A stretch of 64,000 bases of DNA, taken from contig OZ037767.1 of NCBI GenBank assembly GCA_964035545.1, positions 6,038,207 through 6,102,206 of the forward strand, in the 5' to 3' direction. Shown piece by piece: positions 24,909-35,800 of this stretch. Position 1 is the stretch's first letter. Every line of letters starts with the position of its first letter. The position numbers and the translations under genes were made by a program. The notes beneath the pieces were generated by a model. That model had not been told where the DNA came from. It ran no database searches and saw nothing but the letters and a program-made list of their open reading frames with translations. This DNA is from Bugula neritina (taxonomy: Eukaryota > Bryozoa > Gymnolaemata > Cheilostomatida > Bugulidae).

Positions 24909-26837
24909 CTTAGAACAGTTTACAGCAATATATATTATGACATACTTTAATAATACTTGATAAGCATATACATATATGGAGGACAATGTATATTTGTATA
25001 ATTTAGACTAAGAATGGTTAGAGCCAGAAAAGACAAACCATCATTGAGATCCTATGCTGAAGCATACGACATGAATGATATGCCCCGACAGAAATATCCA
25101 AACCAAGTTTGGGTTGATGTAAATCAGGTATCATTTGTCTGATAAATTAGAAGTTGTGTCTCATACACTTCACTCAAATTTTCATATTGCAACTTGTAGT
25201 CAAATATAAATAAATTTTTTCTCTCGGTTTATAATTTTTCAGTTTCCAGTTTAAAATTAACTTGTAAAATAATATACCAAATACAGAATCTACACATAAT
25301 ATATATTGGGAAGATGCATTTTAGCAGGTTAGTGAACTATTAATTTTAAGAGAAACAACTTTCAAAACTTTAAGTTTTAGCTCTTGGACAACATTTTTAT
25401 TTTAATCGTAGGAATACCATAACTTTCTATTTTCTCAACACAATTATTACTATTATAGATATTGGTTAGAGTATTATGGTTTTGGTAGTTAGTGTTTTTC
25501 AAATGCTTGTAAAATGTTAGAGTATTATGGTATTATGTTAGTGTATTTGCAAGTCAAATGCTTGATGTGATACTTGATAAAGTTCGGTTATAGTTGAAAA
25601 CATTTGATTTGATAATTTCAAAATTTCAACTGTTTTTGACAGTTTAATATTTAGTTAAGGAAAACAAAACTGACCTTAATTAAGTGAATGCTTATATCCA
25701 ACTCAATGTCTTTCCAACACAACCAGTTTAAGATAGCTAAGTTAAATTTTGTAATATGACTGCCTATTGAGTTATGGCTATGAAGATGTTTGGAATATTG
25801 ACATCAAAAATTGAAGGAAGAAAAGTTACTTTATTTTGGCTATTACAGTATTTTAAGCCATTTTTTTCATTTTAAGTCGTAGTTTTGCTCTTATTGTCAG
25901 GAGTCTCCAATCTATTCCCACTCTGATGAAGAGTTGGCAGAAGTAGACAAATCATTTGATTATATCGTCTCATATCATAGCCAGTCGGATTACACATACG
26001 ATTACAAGTTATTACAAAAAAAGAAAACAACTCCAAGTAAACCTATTAATTATGCAGCCAACAAAACAAAAATGGCTCTATGGTAAGTAAAGAGTATATT
26101 ATTAGTATTTTTTCAGGTAATATTTCAACTGACAATTGGAAAAAATAAATGTATTATTATGTTATTTCAGTATGTTTACGGGTTAATAAATTTTGCTCCT
26201 TCTTTATTAGTTAGAGTTTCTAAGTGTTACCTTGCAGCATATATCATGAGAAATTGCTGCTCTATATTTTAGGTACGTTTCTCATTGCAATGCTGCTTCT
26301 GGTAGAGATGATTACGTAAAGCAACTTCAGAAGTATAACGTAACAGTTGATATATTTGGGAGTTGTTCGCACAAAAAAGATGGATGTGGAAACAAGTCCG
26401 ACTATGAATGTTTAAACAAACTTAAATCTCAATACAAATTCTATTTGGCTTTTGAGAACAGTATATGCAACGAGTATATCACTGAAAAATACTGGAACAC
26501 TTTAAACTCAAATACCCACATGATTCCAGTCGCACTGGGCGCACGACTACAAGACTACGTAACGCTATCTCCCCCAAACTCATTCATTCATGTTGCAAAT
26601 TTTACTGGTGCTAAAGAACTTGCAAACTATTTGATAACTTTGGACAGAGACGATGATAAGTTTAATCTTTACCATAAATGGAGAGAAAATTATGAACTGT
26701 ATGCTGACAAAAAAGAAAAGTTTGACTGTTGGCTTTGTAGAATGGCGTACGAACAACCGCCTAGAATTAGAGACTCGTATTCAAAGTTTTGGAGCAGAGC
26801 AAAACTTTGCAAGGATATGTTAGACCCTCAAGTGTAG
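20295..26837 (+). CDS. alpha-1,3-fucosyltransferase (family GT10), type II Golgi enzyme
   Basis: Six exons, 20295-20444, 23120-23915, 24525-24678, 25007-25127, 25901-26082 and 26273-26837, join in phase to 655 residues. The enzyme transfers fucose from GDP-fucose to a GlcNAc in glycans. Exon 1 gives a basic cytosolic tail and a signal-anchor helix (about residues 29-47). Exon 2 is a long stem: a duplicated 17-residue block, then twelve decapeptide repeats with NQS sequons (residues 163-282). Exons 3-6 are the catalytic domain, with IILLWT, then KFYLAFENSICNEYITEKYW followed by IPVALG, the GT10 signature. C-terminal cysteines match invertebrate FucT enzymes. Exon 4 may instead start at 25013, also in frame. 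An upstream ATG at 20246, in another frame, overlaps the start and could act as a uORF. The stem is unusually long. The exact linkage made cannot be told from sequence. Confidence 0.92.
21515..22100 (+). repeat. degenerate CTCTGCAACTTTTA repeat in fucosyltransferase intron 1
   Basis: Imperfect repeats of about 12-16 bases built on CTCTGCAACTTTTA and GCTATGCAACTTTTA recur through the interval, with an unrelated block at about 21730-21900. It lies within the 2.7-kb intron 1 and explains the Ser/Thr-rich open frame at 21515-21727. Confidence 0.65.
23177..23278 (+). repeat. coding duplication, 2 x 51 bp, in the fucosyltransferase stem
   Basis: Two adjacent 17-residue blocks, each carrying (K/R)LREQVVYHP(N/I)NKN, lie at the start of the stem in exon 2. 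The nucleotide copies are also close, so the duplication is fairly recent. Confidence 0.88.
23456..23815 (+). repeat. coding 30-bp minisatellite: twelve decapeptides in the stem
   Basis: Twelve in-frame 30-bp units encode variants of KTANQSNKAV. Seven units carry the N-glycosylation sequon NQS, and one SQS unit carries NAT instead. Units 3-6 and 7-10 are a further 120-bp duplication. Phase is kept throughout, so repeat number can change without breaking the enzyme. Confidence 0.93.
24842..24907. repeat. (TA)n microsatellite, about 66 bp
   Basis: Uninterrupted TA dinucleotides in intron 3 of the fucosyltransferase gene. Confidence 0.97.
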
Positions 26838-27599
26838 TTTCTACATATTATTTATAAGGCAAGCAGTTTGGCTTCTTAGTTATGCAGCATCCACGAAGTT
26901 CTATGTAAGCGTCTGATTAGATGTGCAATAATTCTATTATTTTATATTTTCATAATTAGGCTCTTCTGGTCTTCTGCTTTATTCCCACTTACTCTGATTA
27001 TAGCTATTGCTCAAAATCAACTTGATTATGTTTTTTCGGCTAATATATTTTTAGATTACATATTAAGCTATGTTATATAACATGTTGACATATGATTTAT
27101 CAACACTTCGAAAGTTGTCGGTCATGTTATTAGTTTTTAGCAAGCTTTTACTGGTGGTTACCACGAACATCAGGTCTATGCAATAATTTGTGAGAAAAAT
27201 ATCAAAATATAGTTTTAATTATATAATATTATTCTACCAAGCCAGCCTTGGTCAGACTGTGTTCAGGCAACCAGTTGTACAACAAGAGGTTAAAGTCTTT
27301 GACTAAAAAGAAACTGAAAAAATTAATCTCATTTGGTTACTAAATTTTTAACCAAGTATATTTCAAATATTGAAAATACCATCTTCAAAAGCTTTCGTTC
27401 ACAACGCATATGTCAAAGTAGCAAATTATCACAAAAATAAACTGCAGAAAAAATTATGCAATAAGTAAATAAGTGTCAAAAAAAGTAAAAAGTGTTCAAA
27501 ATGCGGCTAATTTAACAAAAAATAAGTGCAAACAAATATGGCAAAAATATAAAATGAATGCCTCATAAAAGAAATCAGTTGAAAGATCATAAAAATACT
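26838..27599. other. convergent intergenic region between two glycan-modifying genes
   Basis: About 760 bases separate the stop codons of the plus-strand fucosyltransferase and the minus-strand sulfotransferase, so both 3' UTRs lie here. AT-rich. No canonical poly(A) signal could be assigned to either with confidence. Confidence 0.6.
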
Positions 27600-29946
27600 T
27601 CAGGGCAGCTTCTTCCCACCCCCAACTATTGTTCTACTATTAATGGGTTTCCTGGCTATAAGTAGGTTATTCTTAGTCAGTTCTCCCATGGCTAGCTGAA
27701 TGCACTTGTCAATGCTTTTACCTTTAGTAGTAAGCATATGATCGTTATAACTGTCAGTAGAAGTTGATGTCATCTTAGAAACATCTCGTATACATCTAGT
27801 AGTCCACAATGAAATACGCTTTCGCAAGTTTTTTACTTCTTGTCTATAATAAGCAGTGTTACTATTCACAATGTCATCTAACTTCTTACTAAAATGAGCA
27901 TATAGAAGCATGTCTGCCCAATTCAATTGTTCAGCTAGAGATCTTTGCTGGTCAGAATAAGAGGGAACAACTTCAGCGGCAGGTGAACTTATAGATGATT
28001 TAATGTATATGATATCTTCAGTGGTCCAGTTTAACAGATCCCTCATTACGATGAGTGATTCCTCTAATCTTTCTAATATTATAACCATTGAAAACTTTTT
28101 ATCTAGCTGCTCAATTTTTTTCCTGACTGCTCGATTAGCAACATGACTGGAAGAAGATAACTCTAAGGTTTTGAGCCCCAAATCAAACAATTGTCCATTA
28201 ATCAACCAGGAGGCACTGTGAAGTGAACAATTCTTAGTCAAAGCCTCTTTGCTGGGACTAGAGGAAAACTCGGTGATTGTCATGTTAGGACAACTCCTAG
28301 CTGATAGGTGAGTGTATGAAGACAGGAGCTGGTCAGCAGGGTGACTCAGAGATGTCAGGTATTGAGTGTCTTTGGGCATGTACCGCAGCATCGCCTCTGA
28401 AAACCTTCAACAAAGTAATATATGTTAGTGAATAGAAGATTCAAACCCCTTCACCACTTATCAACTAGTAATGCTAGCGAGTGTTGATTGATTGATTGAT
28501 TTATTCATTGCATATCACAGACATGACAACATGTTGTGAACTTCAGTGTAAATACTGGCTATAATATAAATAGGCATGACAAAAATGAAAGAAAAGTAAA
28601 AAATCTGTTGGATAATTTAAAATAAAAGATCATTTAAAGTGGATAGTTTTATTGTTACTGCTGTCGTTGTGAATAGTGTACTGTATTGCTATGAATTACG
28701 AGTTAGTATTATTTTTAGTATTAGAGTATCATTCAAGTGAGAGAATTGGTAATAAATCTACTCTTTAAACTAAACAATTTCCCAGTTACTGCATCACAAT
28801 TTTTACAGCTGCTACTATGTCAGTGACTGTACGAGAAGAAGCTTTTATTCTACCAAAATAGATAAGGATTACTGTTTATACATAAATCATTTTCACTTAC
28901 ATCTCACCTTTATATCTACACTAGTACCAGTATAATCAAATACGAAAGATACATTACAGATTCCCACAATCCTTTAGTACCATTATATTCATGATTACCT
29001 TCATAGCAAATACAAAATATGTTCCTAACGCAAGCTAACCACTATTTAGATCATGATCTATAGCAAATATTTCATAAATACACTATTTTCACTACCTGCA
29101 GCTCAAAATTGATATTAAATTTGCACAAGTTAGCAACAGTGCATGAGGCAGCATACCTGCTATAATGGCACAGAACATCAGGTTTAGGAGGTGTGGCATC
29201 AGTTGGAGCAAAGGATTTTGGCCACCCGAGATTATTTCCTGTATGAGCGGCAGGTAAAGCTACGGTTAGGTTGTGATTGAGGGCAAAGTTCACTATGATA
29301 GACCAGATGGTAGAGCTCCCCTTATTGTGGGTTTTTATATAAGCTATATGGGTAACGGGCTGACGGGAAATCTTCTGTACTGAGAGTGAGGCCAACTCTG
29401 AAAGAGAAACACGTAATAACGGTATATAATATAAACAAGTGACCATATTTGCATTAATTTATCACAAATATAACTGTAGGCTATGCATGATAAACCTGGG
29501 AGTTACCTCCTCAATTACAATAAGCTTAATACTGCCTAACCAAACAAAAACATATTTGAGAATGACTGGAAAATTAATTTTTCGACAAAACAACCATAAT
29601 TTTGCACTATAGTCTACTGTTTATTATCTATCTCAAAATACAATGTGCAATAACTTCGTTTAGAGACAAGGCAATATAACGCATGAGCAGACAACACTTG
29701 GAAACTATGAGTCATGATTTCATTACAAGTCTACAAACCTGAGGTATTGTTACTAAAACTTCCAAAGAATTTCTCTTTTACTTCTAAGAAATTGTGATAA
29801 ATATGAGATCTGTAATAAAACGTGACCACTACGCAGCAGATTGTGAATCCTATAAAAGCAACTAGAAGCTTCTTCTTTTTTTCCTTGTCCAGATTAGCCA
29901 ATCCGGTAGAGGCTAGCACCCAAACTAGTATGATACACACGGGCAT
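27600..29946 (-). CDS. GAL3ST: galactose-3-O-sulfotransferase family (type II Golgi sulfotransferase)
   Basis: Three minus-strand exons, 29946-29739, 29397-29157 and 28404-27600 (phases 1 and 2), give 417 residues, close to the usual length of this family. Members transfer sulfate from PAPS to the 3-OH of galactose on glycolipids and glycoproteins. Exon 1 has a lysine cluster and a hydrophobic anchor (about residues 27-45). Exon 2 has the 5'-phosphosulfate loop THNKGSST, then HNLTVALPA and GWP. Exon 3 has RFSEAMLRYMPKDT, a 3'-phosphate-binding region, and ERLEESLIVMRDLLNW, which aligns with human GAL3ST1. The 3'-phosphate region reads SLSHPADQLLSSY where the family has (R)(D/E)P, so the usual Arg and acidic residue are Ser and His. 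A second hydrophobic run precedes the lysine cluster. An acceptor-like TTGTTGCAG lies just upstream of the ATG, so a non-coding first exon is possible. Confidence 0.9.
28484..28500. repeat. (ATTG)n microsatellite
   Basis: Four ATTG units in intron 2 of the sulfotransferase gene. Confidence 0.85.
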
Positions 29947-29968
29947 CTTCTCTGTCTGCTCAACTCAA

Positions 29969-31445
29969 ACTGCAACAAAACAATAACCGAGTTAGCACAT
30001 TATAATTTAATTTTTTAAAAATAGAAATAGATAATAGAGTTGAAATACATAAATTGAAAAAATAGTCTTTAATCAAAAGTAATGATTCTATTTGATTGCG
30101 ATGATCTAGCTTAAACAACCATTTAGTGTGCACTACATGAACACTATTTTCTTAACTGGACACTTACAAGGTGCCATCTGAATTCAACATCCAAACACTA
30201 AGCCATTAAGTTAGTCCTAGTGGGATAGAGTAGGGGTATCAGTTCATATTGAGTCAAGCAAAACTCCACGTAGACCAGAAATAGTAGTGAAGTGTAACCG
30301 TCTAAAAAAGATTTCAAATCTTTATAGATTCCAAATAATTTATATACAACTTATAGTTCACTTGATTTTAGAATACACTAAAGGTTCTGTAAAACTGACT
30401 ACTACTTTATGACTGGTTCTCTATTAAATATGTTAACAACTATTTTTCAGCTGACCCGATACTGATACAGTGATAATCATAGCGGGTCACTGTTACACTA
30501 ACACTTGATCTTAAGGTTAGTGTAACTGTAAGTAGTGTCATACAATCATAGGCATGAGAGTTATACTTATACTCTTATAGTTATACTAATACTAGTACTT
30601 ATAGTGACACTGAAAACTTACTCTTTGAGTCAGTGAGCCTGTAATAGTTATAGTAAATGTAATAGTAATACTAAGGTCTACCAGTAACTGTAAGTCTAAT
30701 GATTAATGAGTAATGAACTTAAGAGTTATCAGTTAAACTTGATCAGTAACACTAAGTAGTAACTAACTCTAACTATAAAGTGTTATCAGTAAAACTAAAT
30801 GTAATGGCTAAGTCTAATCACTTTGGTCTAATGACAATGAGTAACTGTAAGTGTACGTCTAATCGTAATTATAATCATAAGACAACCATTTAATGACAGG
30901 AGACTCAGACTGAGTAATGGCCAAAGAACCCAAGTAAAACTAAAAGTAAAAGCACAATTATAATGATTTAAAGAATAATGATAACATTCACTTATCATAA
31001 TCATTATGATTATCGAAATCAGTAAACTCCAAAGTATAATCGTAATGATAATGTATTCATGAAACAAAACTATATTACTAACTCTACTAGTACTAGGTTT
31101 GTTAGCGAATACTCGAACCAAATAATATTATTATTTCTTTCCGTGGTTATGGAGACTATTTTAAGGATTTAATGCACGATAACTCCGACTATAATAGTAA
31201 TATTGAGACCATTATAGAATAAGAGAAGATAACTCTACACTAGATTGAAAACTCGCGCTTGCATTTCGGATGAGATTTTTCCAGTAGGCCTAAGCTGTTA
31301 GAGAAATTCAAAGCTTTTATATTTTAACAGTGGCTTGAAGAGCTGCAAAGAAAATGTTCACGTCTCAAGCTACAAGCTCTTGCTAAGACAACCATATACT
31401 TGGAACAACTACAAAGTGGTATGAAACAAACAGAAAAATAACTTT
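29969..31445. other. gene-free stretch with degenerate ACT/AGT-rich low-complexity tract
   Basis: Upstream of the sulfotransferase gene. From about 30440 to 31120 the sequence is a patchwork of TAGTAACTG, AGTCTAATG, ACTATAA and TAATGATAA motifs without a clean period. A tract of the same flavour lies at 45783-46380. No gene recognised. Confidence 0.5.
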
Positions 31446-31640
31446 AAAACTCGTGCAAGTTTATAAATACTATCCTTGTGAGAAACCCTTGGTGGAAAGG
31501 ACTTTTTAAAGCCGGCTAAGGACTTCTTCATTAAAGTGGCAAAAAAACAATTATGACTAGATGCTCTTTCTAGCATAACCAATGGCCTTTACTGAGATCA
31601 AACCCATGAAGCCAGCGCTCTAAACCCCAGGGCCAAGAGT
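31446..31640 (-). mobile_element. tRNA-derived SINE, diverged minus-strand copy
   Basis: Same family as 12464-12669, reversed. The tail GTGCAAGTTTATAAATACTATCC is followed by GCCGGCTAAGGACTTCTTC, AACAATTATGACTAGATGCTC, a decayed B box (GATCAAACCCATGA) and CGCTCTAAACCCC. Target-site duplication not clear. Confidence 0.8.
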
Positions 31641-31649
31641 CTAGACTCT

Positions 31650-32764
31650 AGACCCTGTCTGATTCACTATAATGATAAATATTATTTATTGTTGTTAAAA
31701 TCACTATTGCTTATACATTTTGATATCCAAAAATAGACATCATGTCTTTTCTTTGAAAAAAATATAGTTGTTTAAAATCAATACACTATAACCTGATTTA
31801 CCATAGTATAATTGATCTCATATCAATAACTATTCGCCCAACGAAACTATGACATTAGAAAGATTGCTATTCAGGTGTGGCATGTAAATTCATGGAGTTG
31901 TCTTTTCTATGTTAAGCTAGACCTTTTTTTATTTTAAAATGGAATGTAATATTTTATTTACAATACTTCTTAATGTGTTTGTGCAATTTTAAAATTATTA
32001 TAAACAAGTTGTTTTGTATTTGAACTTTATAATTAGGTAAACACAAAGTGTGCCTACAAAAACTCAACTCAATGAATGAATGATATACAACAACAAATTG
32101 TGTCAATAAAATGTTTCGCAATTAATTGCTAGAATTAGTTAATCATGGGGTATAGTGATTTCTGATAGTTCCCTATTTTATTACAATATGAAAAGTTATG
32201 AATTAAAGCAGGTTTACTAAAATACAGTTTATATAATTTTAAGCAATTTTATTATATATAGTACTATTGGTACTTTTAGCCATGGAGTTGCTATTACACG
32301 GTCATGAAAATGTTATTCTCAACGTGCTCAACTACATTCAAGCTTAGAACACAATATTTTTTTTATGAAAATTGAAGAAAAAAGAAATAACTTGGCCTGA
32401 ACAGAAATATTATAGCAATTAGTTTAATCTTTACGAGGTGACATTATATAAGCATAATACATATTATGTGGATAAAACTATTAATTGTATACAAAAATAA
32501 AACAACGATCAATTAATATTACAACAAGTAATTAATAAATGAGGTAAGTTACATATAGCCATACATGCTATAATGTGGATATAAAATTTGTGCATTTAAC
32601 ATTCAATAACAATGGCTATAGAAGGATTATTTAATATTTATATTTCGGGGTAATTTCTTGCTATATATAACTTCATATAACATATTAAAACGAAAACAAA
32701 AAATAGCTGAATTATACTCATATGAAAACAAATCCACCCAATAATGAAGCCAACTAGCTAATGT
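31650..32764. other. gene-free stretch
   Basis: AT-rich, between the SINE and the 3' end of the first riboflavin transporter. Nothing recognised. Confidence 0.45.
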
Positions 32765-32770
32765 TTTATT
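32765..32770 (-). terminator. poly(A) signal of the first riboflavin transporter
   Basis: AATAAA on the minus strand, 64 bases past the stop codon at 32835-32837. Confidence 0.55.
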
Positions 32771-32834
32771 GTATCCACATAACAATTGCACATTATTCAG
32801 AATGTTGATATTAGACAACTCCAAAAAATATTCT

Positions 32835-35800
32835 CTAACATGGAGAAGCGGATTGAAACAAGTTCAACATAGAAGTCAGGACGAAGGCTAGAATGGAGCC
32901 AAGGCCAGCGCCTGCCTGTGTACCAACTCCTATCCAGAACAGTCCAGAAATCCCTCCCTTTCTTGCCATTGCTGTTATGTATATATATAGGAAGGAGACC
33001 ACTGCTCTTAATGTTACCCATACTACTACCTGCAGAAGTAAAGTGTTGATAATTATAGTCATAAGGCATAACAAAATATAAAAGCAAGCATTTATAATTT
33101 GGTAAAATAATGATTTAATTGGTCTGAAACCCACTATAGACAAGCACAGCACTCTCTCCATATCTCACGATCCCATTTCTCACAAAATTCCACAGGAAAC
33201 AAAAAGGGCTTGGTTCACCATTGTTTTGTGGCAATTTGAGGTTTTAGACCTCAACTTAGTGAGATACGGAGGGGGCACTGTACTAAATAACCTTCTAATG
33301 AATGTTGCACATAAACTATAATGATAAAGCAACGGGATCATGCCTAGATGTTAGAGCACGAGGTGGGGGGGGGGGGTTTAAATCTCAGCACAGGTCATTG
33401 GTGATGTTAGGAAGATCATCAAATCATTGCATGCTTATTTATCACACTAGAAAGCAAGTCATTAGCCCACTTTAGAGGCTTTTTTAACAGGGTTCTCACA
33501 GGAATATGGACTGTAAACCCCTTGAATTTATAAAAAATAAAGCAGTGTAAAATTAGAATATAAGGCCACCATGATTGGCCACTAACCATGCACACTGCAG
33601 CAACCATCCCTTCGACTGGGGGTGTTGGACTGTAGCTAGCGATTACTATTATATAGCTCGCACACGCTACAACTATTCCGGTAAGAATGCCAACAGCTAG
33701 AAAACTCTGTGGTACTCGACAAAATCCCGATAAATATGCCAGTATGGCACTCAGTGCAGATAGCTTAACTCCCAGACTACAAAAATTAATATAATATAAA
33801 ATAAAGTATAATAACAATGATGATAGTCCATAAGCCCTGAACTGGTTGCAAATCAAAATCTGACTGGGTATAAAATATTCTGGTTTAGTAAGCTGCACAA
33901 TTATATAGGTAAATTATTCTCGTATTACCTGATAAATATTTAGGACAAACTTCTGTAATAACAGTAATTTATGGTGTTGTTATTCAAATGCATTATATAT
34001 ATTATATAAGCTTTATAAGTTTAGGGCCTTTCTTTAACTAGCAAATTAACTAAGCTTAAATTACCAGTTTGACTACCTTTACCTGTAATAAATGTGTCCA
34101 TATGGAAGTAATGCATACGTCTGCAAAGATGGTAGGAAACCATATATTATAAATGCCAAAAGTGAAACTACGCAGATGAGAAAAGCAAGCTGTGTGCGAG
34201 TCAGCTGACCTCGTTCCTTTACTTCAACTTCTGAAGATGAGTCATTATATTTATAATCATCAGCAACAGGAGATAGTATCGAGAGAATTGTGCCTCTCTC
34301 CGGCTCGGGTTTAACTTTCAACGACTTTGTAAACTCTGTTTTACAATACCCAGAATAGTTAAGTAAAGAAAAAGCCATGACTGATAACATAATCATAGAA
34401 GATAAAACTAAAAAGAAATCCCGAACAGGAAACAGTAAGGGGTCATATCGAGGCTGCATGGAGTAGCTAGTTGCATTGGTAGAGTTGACTTCTATTGTTG
34501 TGTTGATGCATTCGTACTCTCCCGAGCCTTGTATGAATGCTAGGGTAGCCGGGACAAAAGAGCACATCCCTTCTCCAATATAGTACGCAGTGATATATTC
34601 AGCTCGGAATTTTCCGGCAAATGGTAGAAACGTGACGGATGAAGTACAATCTACCAGAGCCAAGAAGAATATTAGCACTAAGAGGACTGTGCTATGCTCA
34701 ACTCCATCTAAAAGTCAAGAAACTATTTACAGCAGATGCAATACTTAGGGCTTTGAGAATTGATATAAAATATAAATATATAAAATATAAATATATAAAA
34801 TATATTCGATCACGCTATGAAAGTTCGACAACATATCTTAATTGCACAAAATGAATGCCAGCGAAATACTCATCAATATAATATTATAAAGATCGCATCA
34901 TTAGTTTGCATTGCGAACAGATACCAACATGTCAGTGCTAAAATTAGTTTTTAATGTCAATGACAAGTTGTTTATATAATAAAATTTGGCAAAGAAATTC
35001 TAGAACACAATGCCATGGATTGGCAATATAGACTGCTGTGTTGCATGTTTAAAGATAAAAAAGGATAATAGATAAAGATAATTAAAGTTATTTATATACT
35101 GCATGTAAAATATCGCTATCAGTGATATTTACAAAACAGTGATGTTTTGTAAACTAAATTTTATTACATTGTATTAATACACTGACTTATTTTCTAGGAA
35201 TTCAAGCATTGGTTAACCATGGTTGACTTTAAGAACACATATTCATAAGTGACAAAATACCACCTCAACAGTATGGGTACTGCAGAGGTGTAACAGCTTA
35301 CTATCAATATATATATATATATATATAAGTATATATGTGATATACGAGACAGTCTATGTTAGAAACTTGTATGATAACTATAAATTATAATGATATGTTC
35401 TAGGGTTCTGGTTGAGTATCACAAAATCATCTATTAAATCACATAATATACAATTTGGTCTGCACAGCCACAGGGTGCATTCCAAATTTAAATATAATTT
35501 CAGCGCTATTGAGCAATTAAAAAAACATTAATGTTTATGTATTATTATACCAGACTTTCAACAAAGAATGTTTATTGCTTTTAATTTTTTCTATTCTTAA
35601 AAGAAGTTACATTCCAACATTTCACATAATGCATGTTTCATTACACATAGCCAATATAAGGCTATTAGCTTTATTACGGAATACGTGCATTTCTTGTTAA
35701 CATGATACTTACTTATGTATGAAGTAACTTGCCAGAAGAAAGCTAGGAATAGCATAGTAAGGGCACCGACTATGGTGATGATGTATATAGTTGCAGTCTC

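Noticed and set aside
34639-34854. Plus-strand frame opposite transporter A exon 3
   Set aside because: Antisense shadow of a conserved transporter exon plus an AT repeat.
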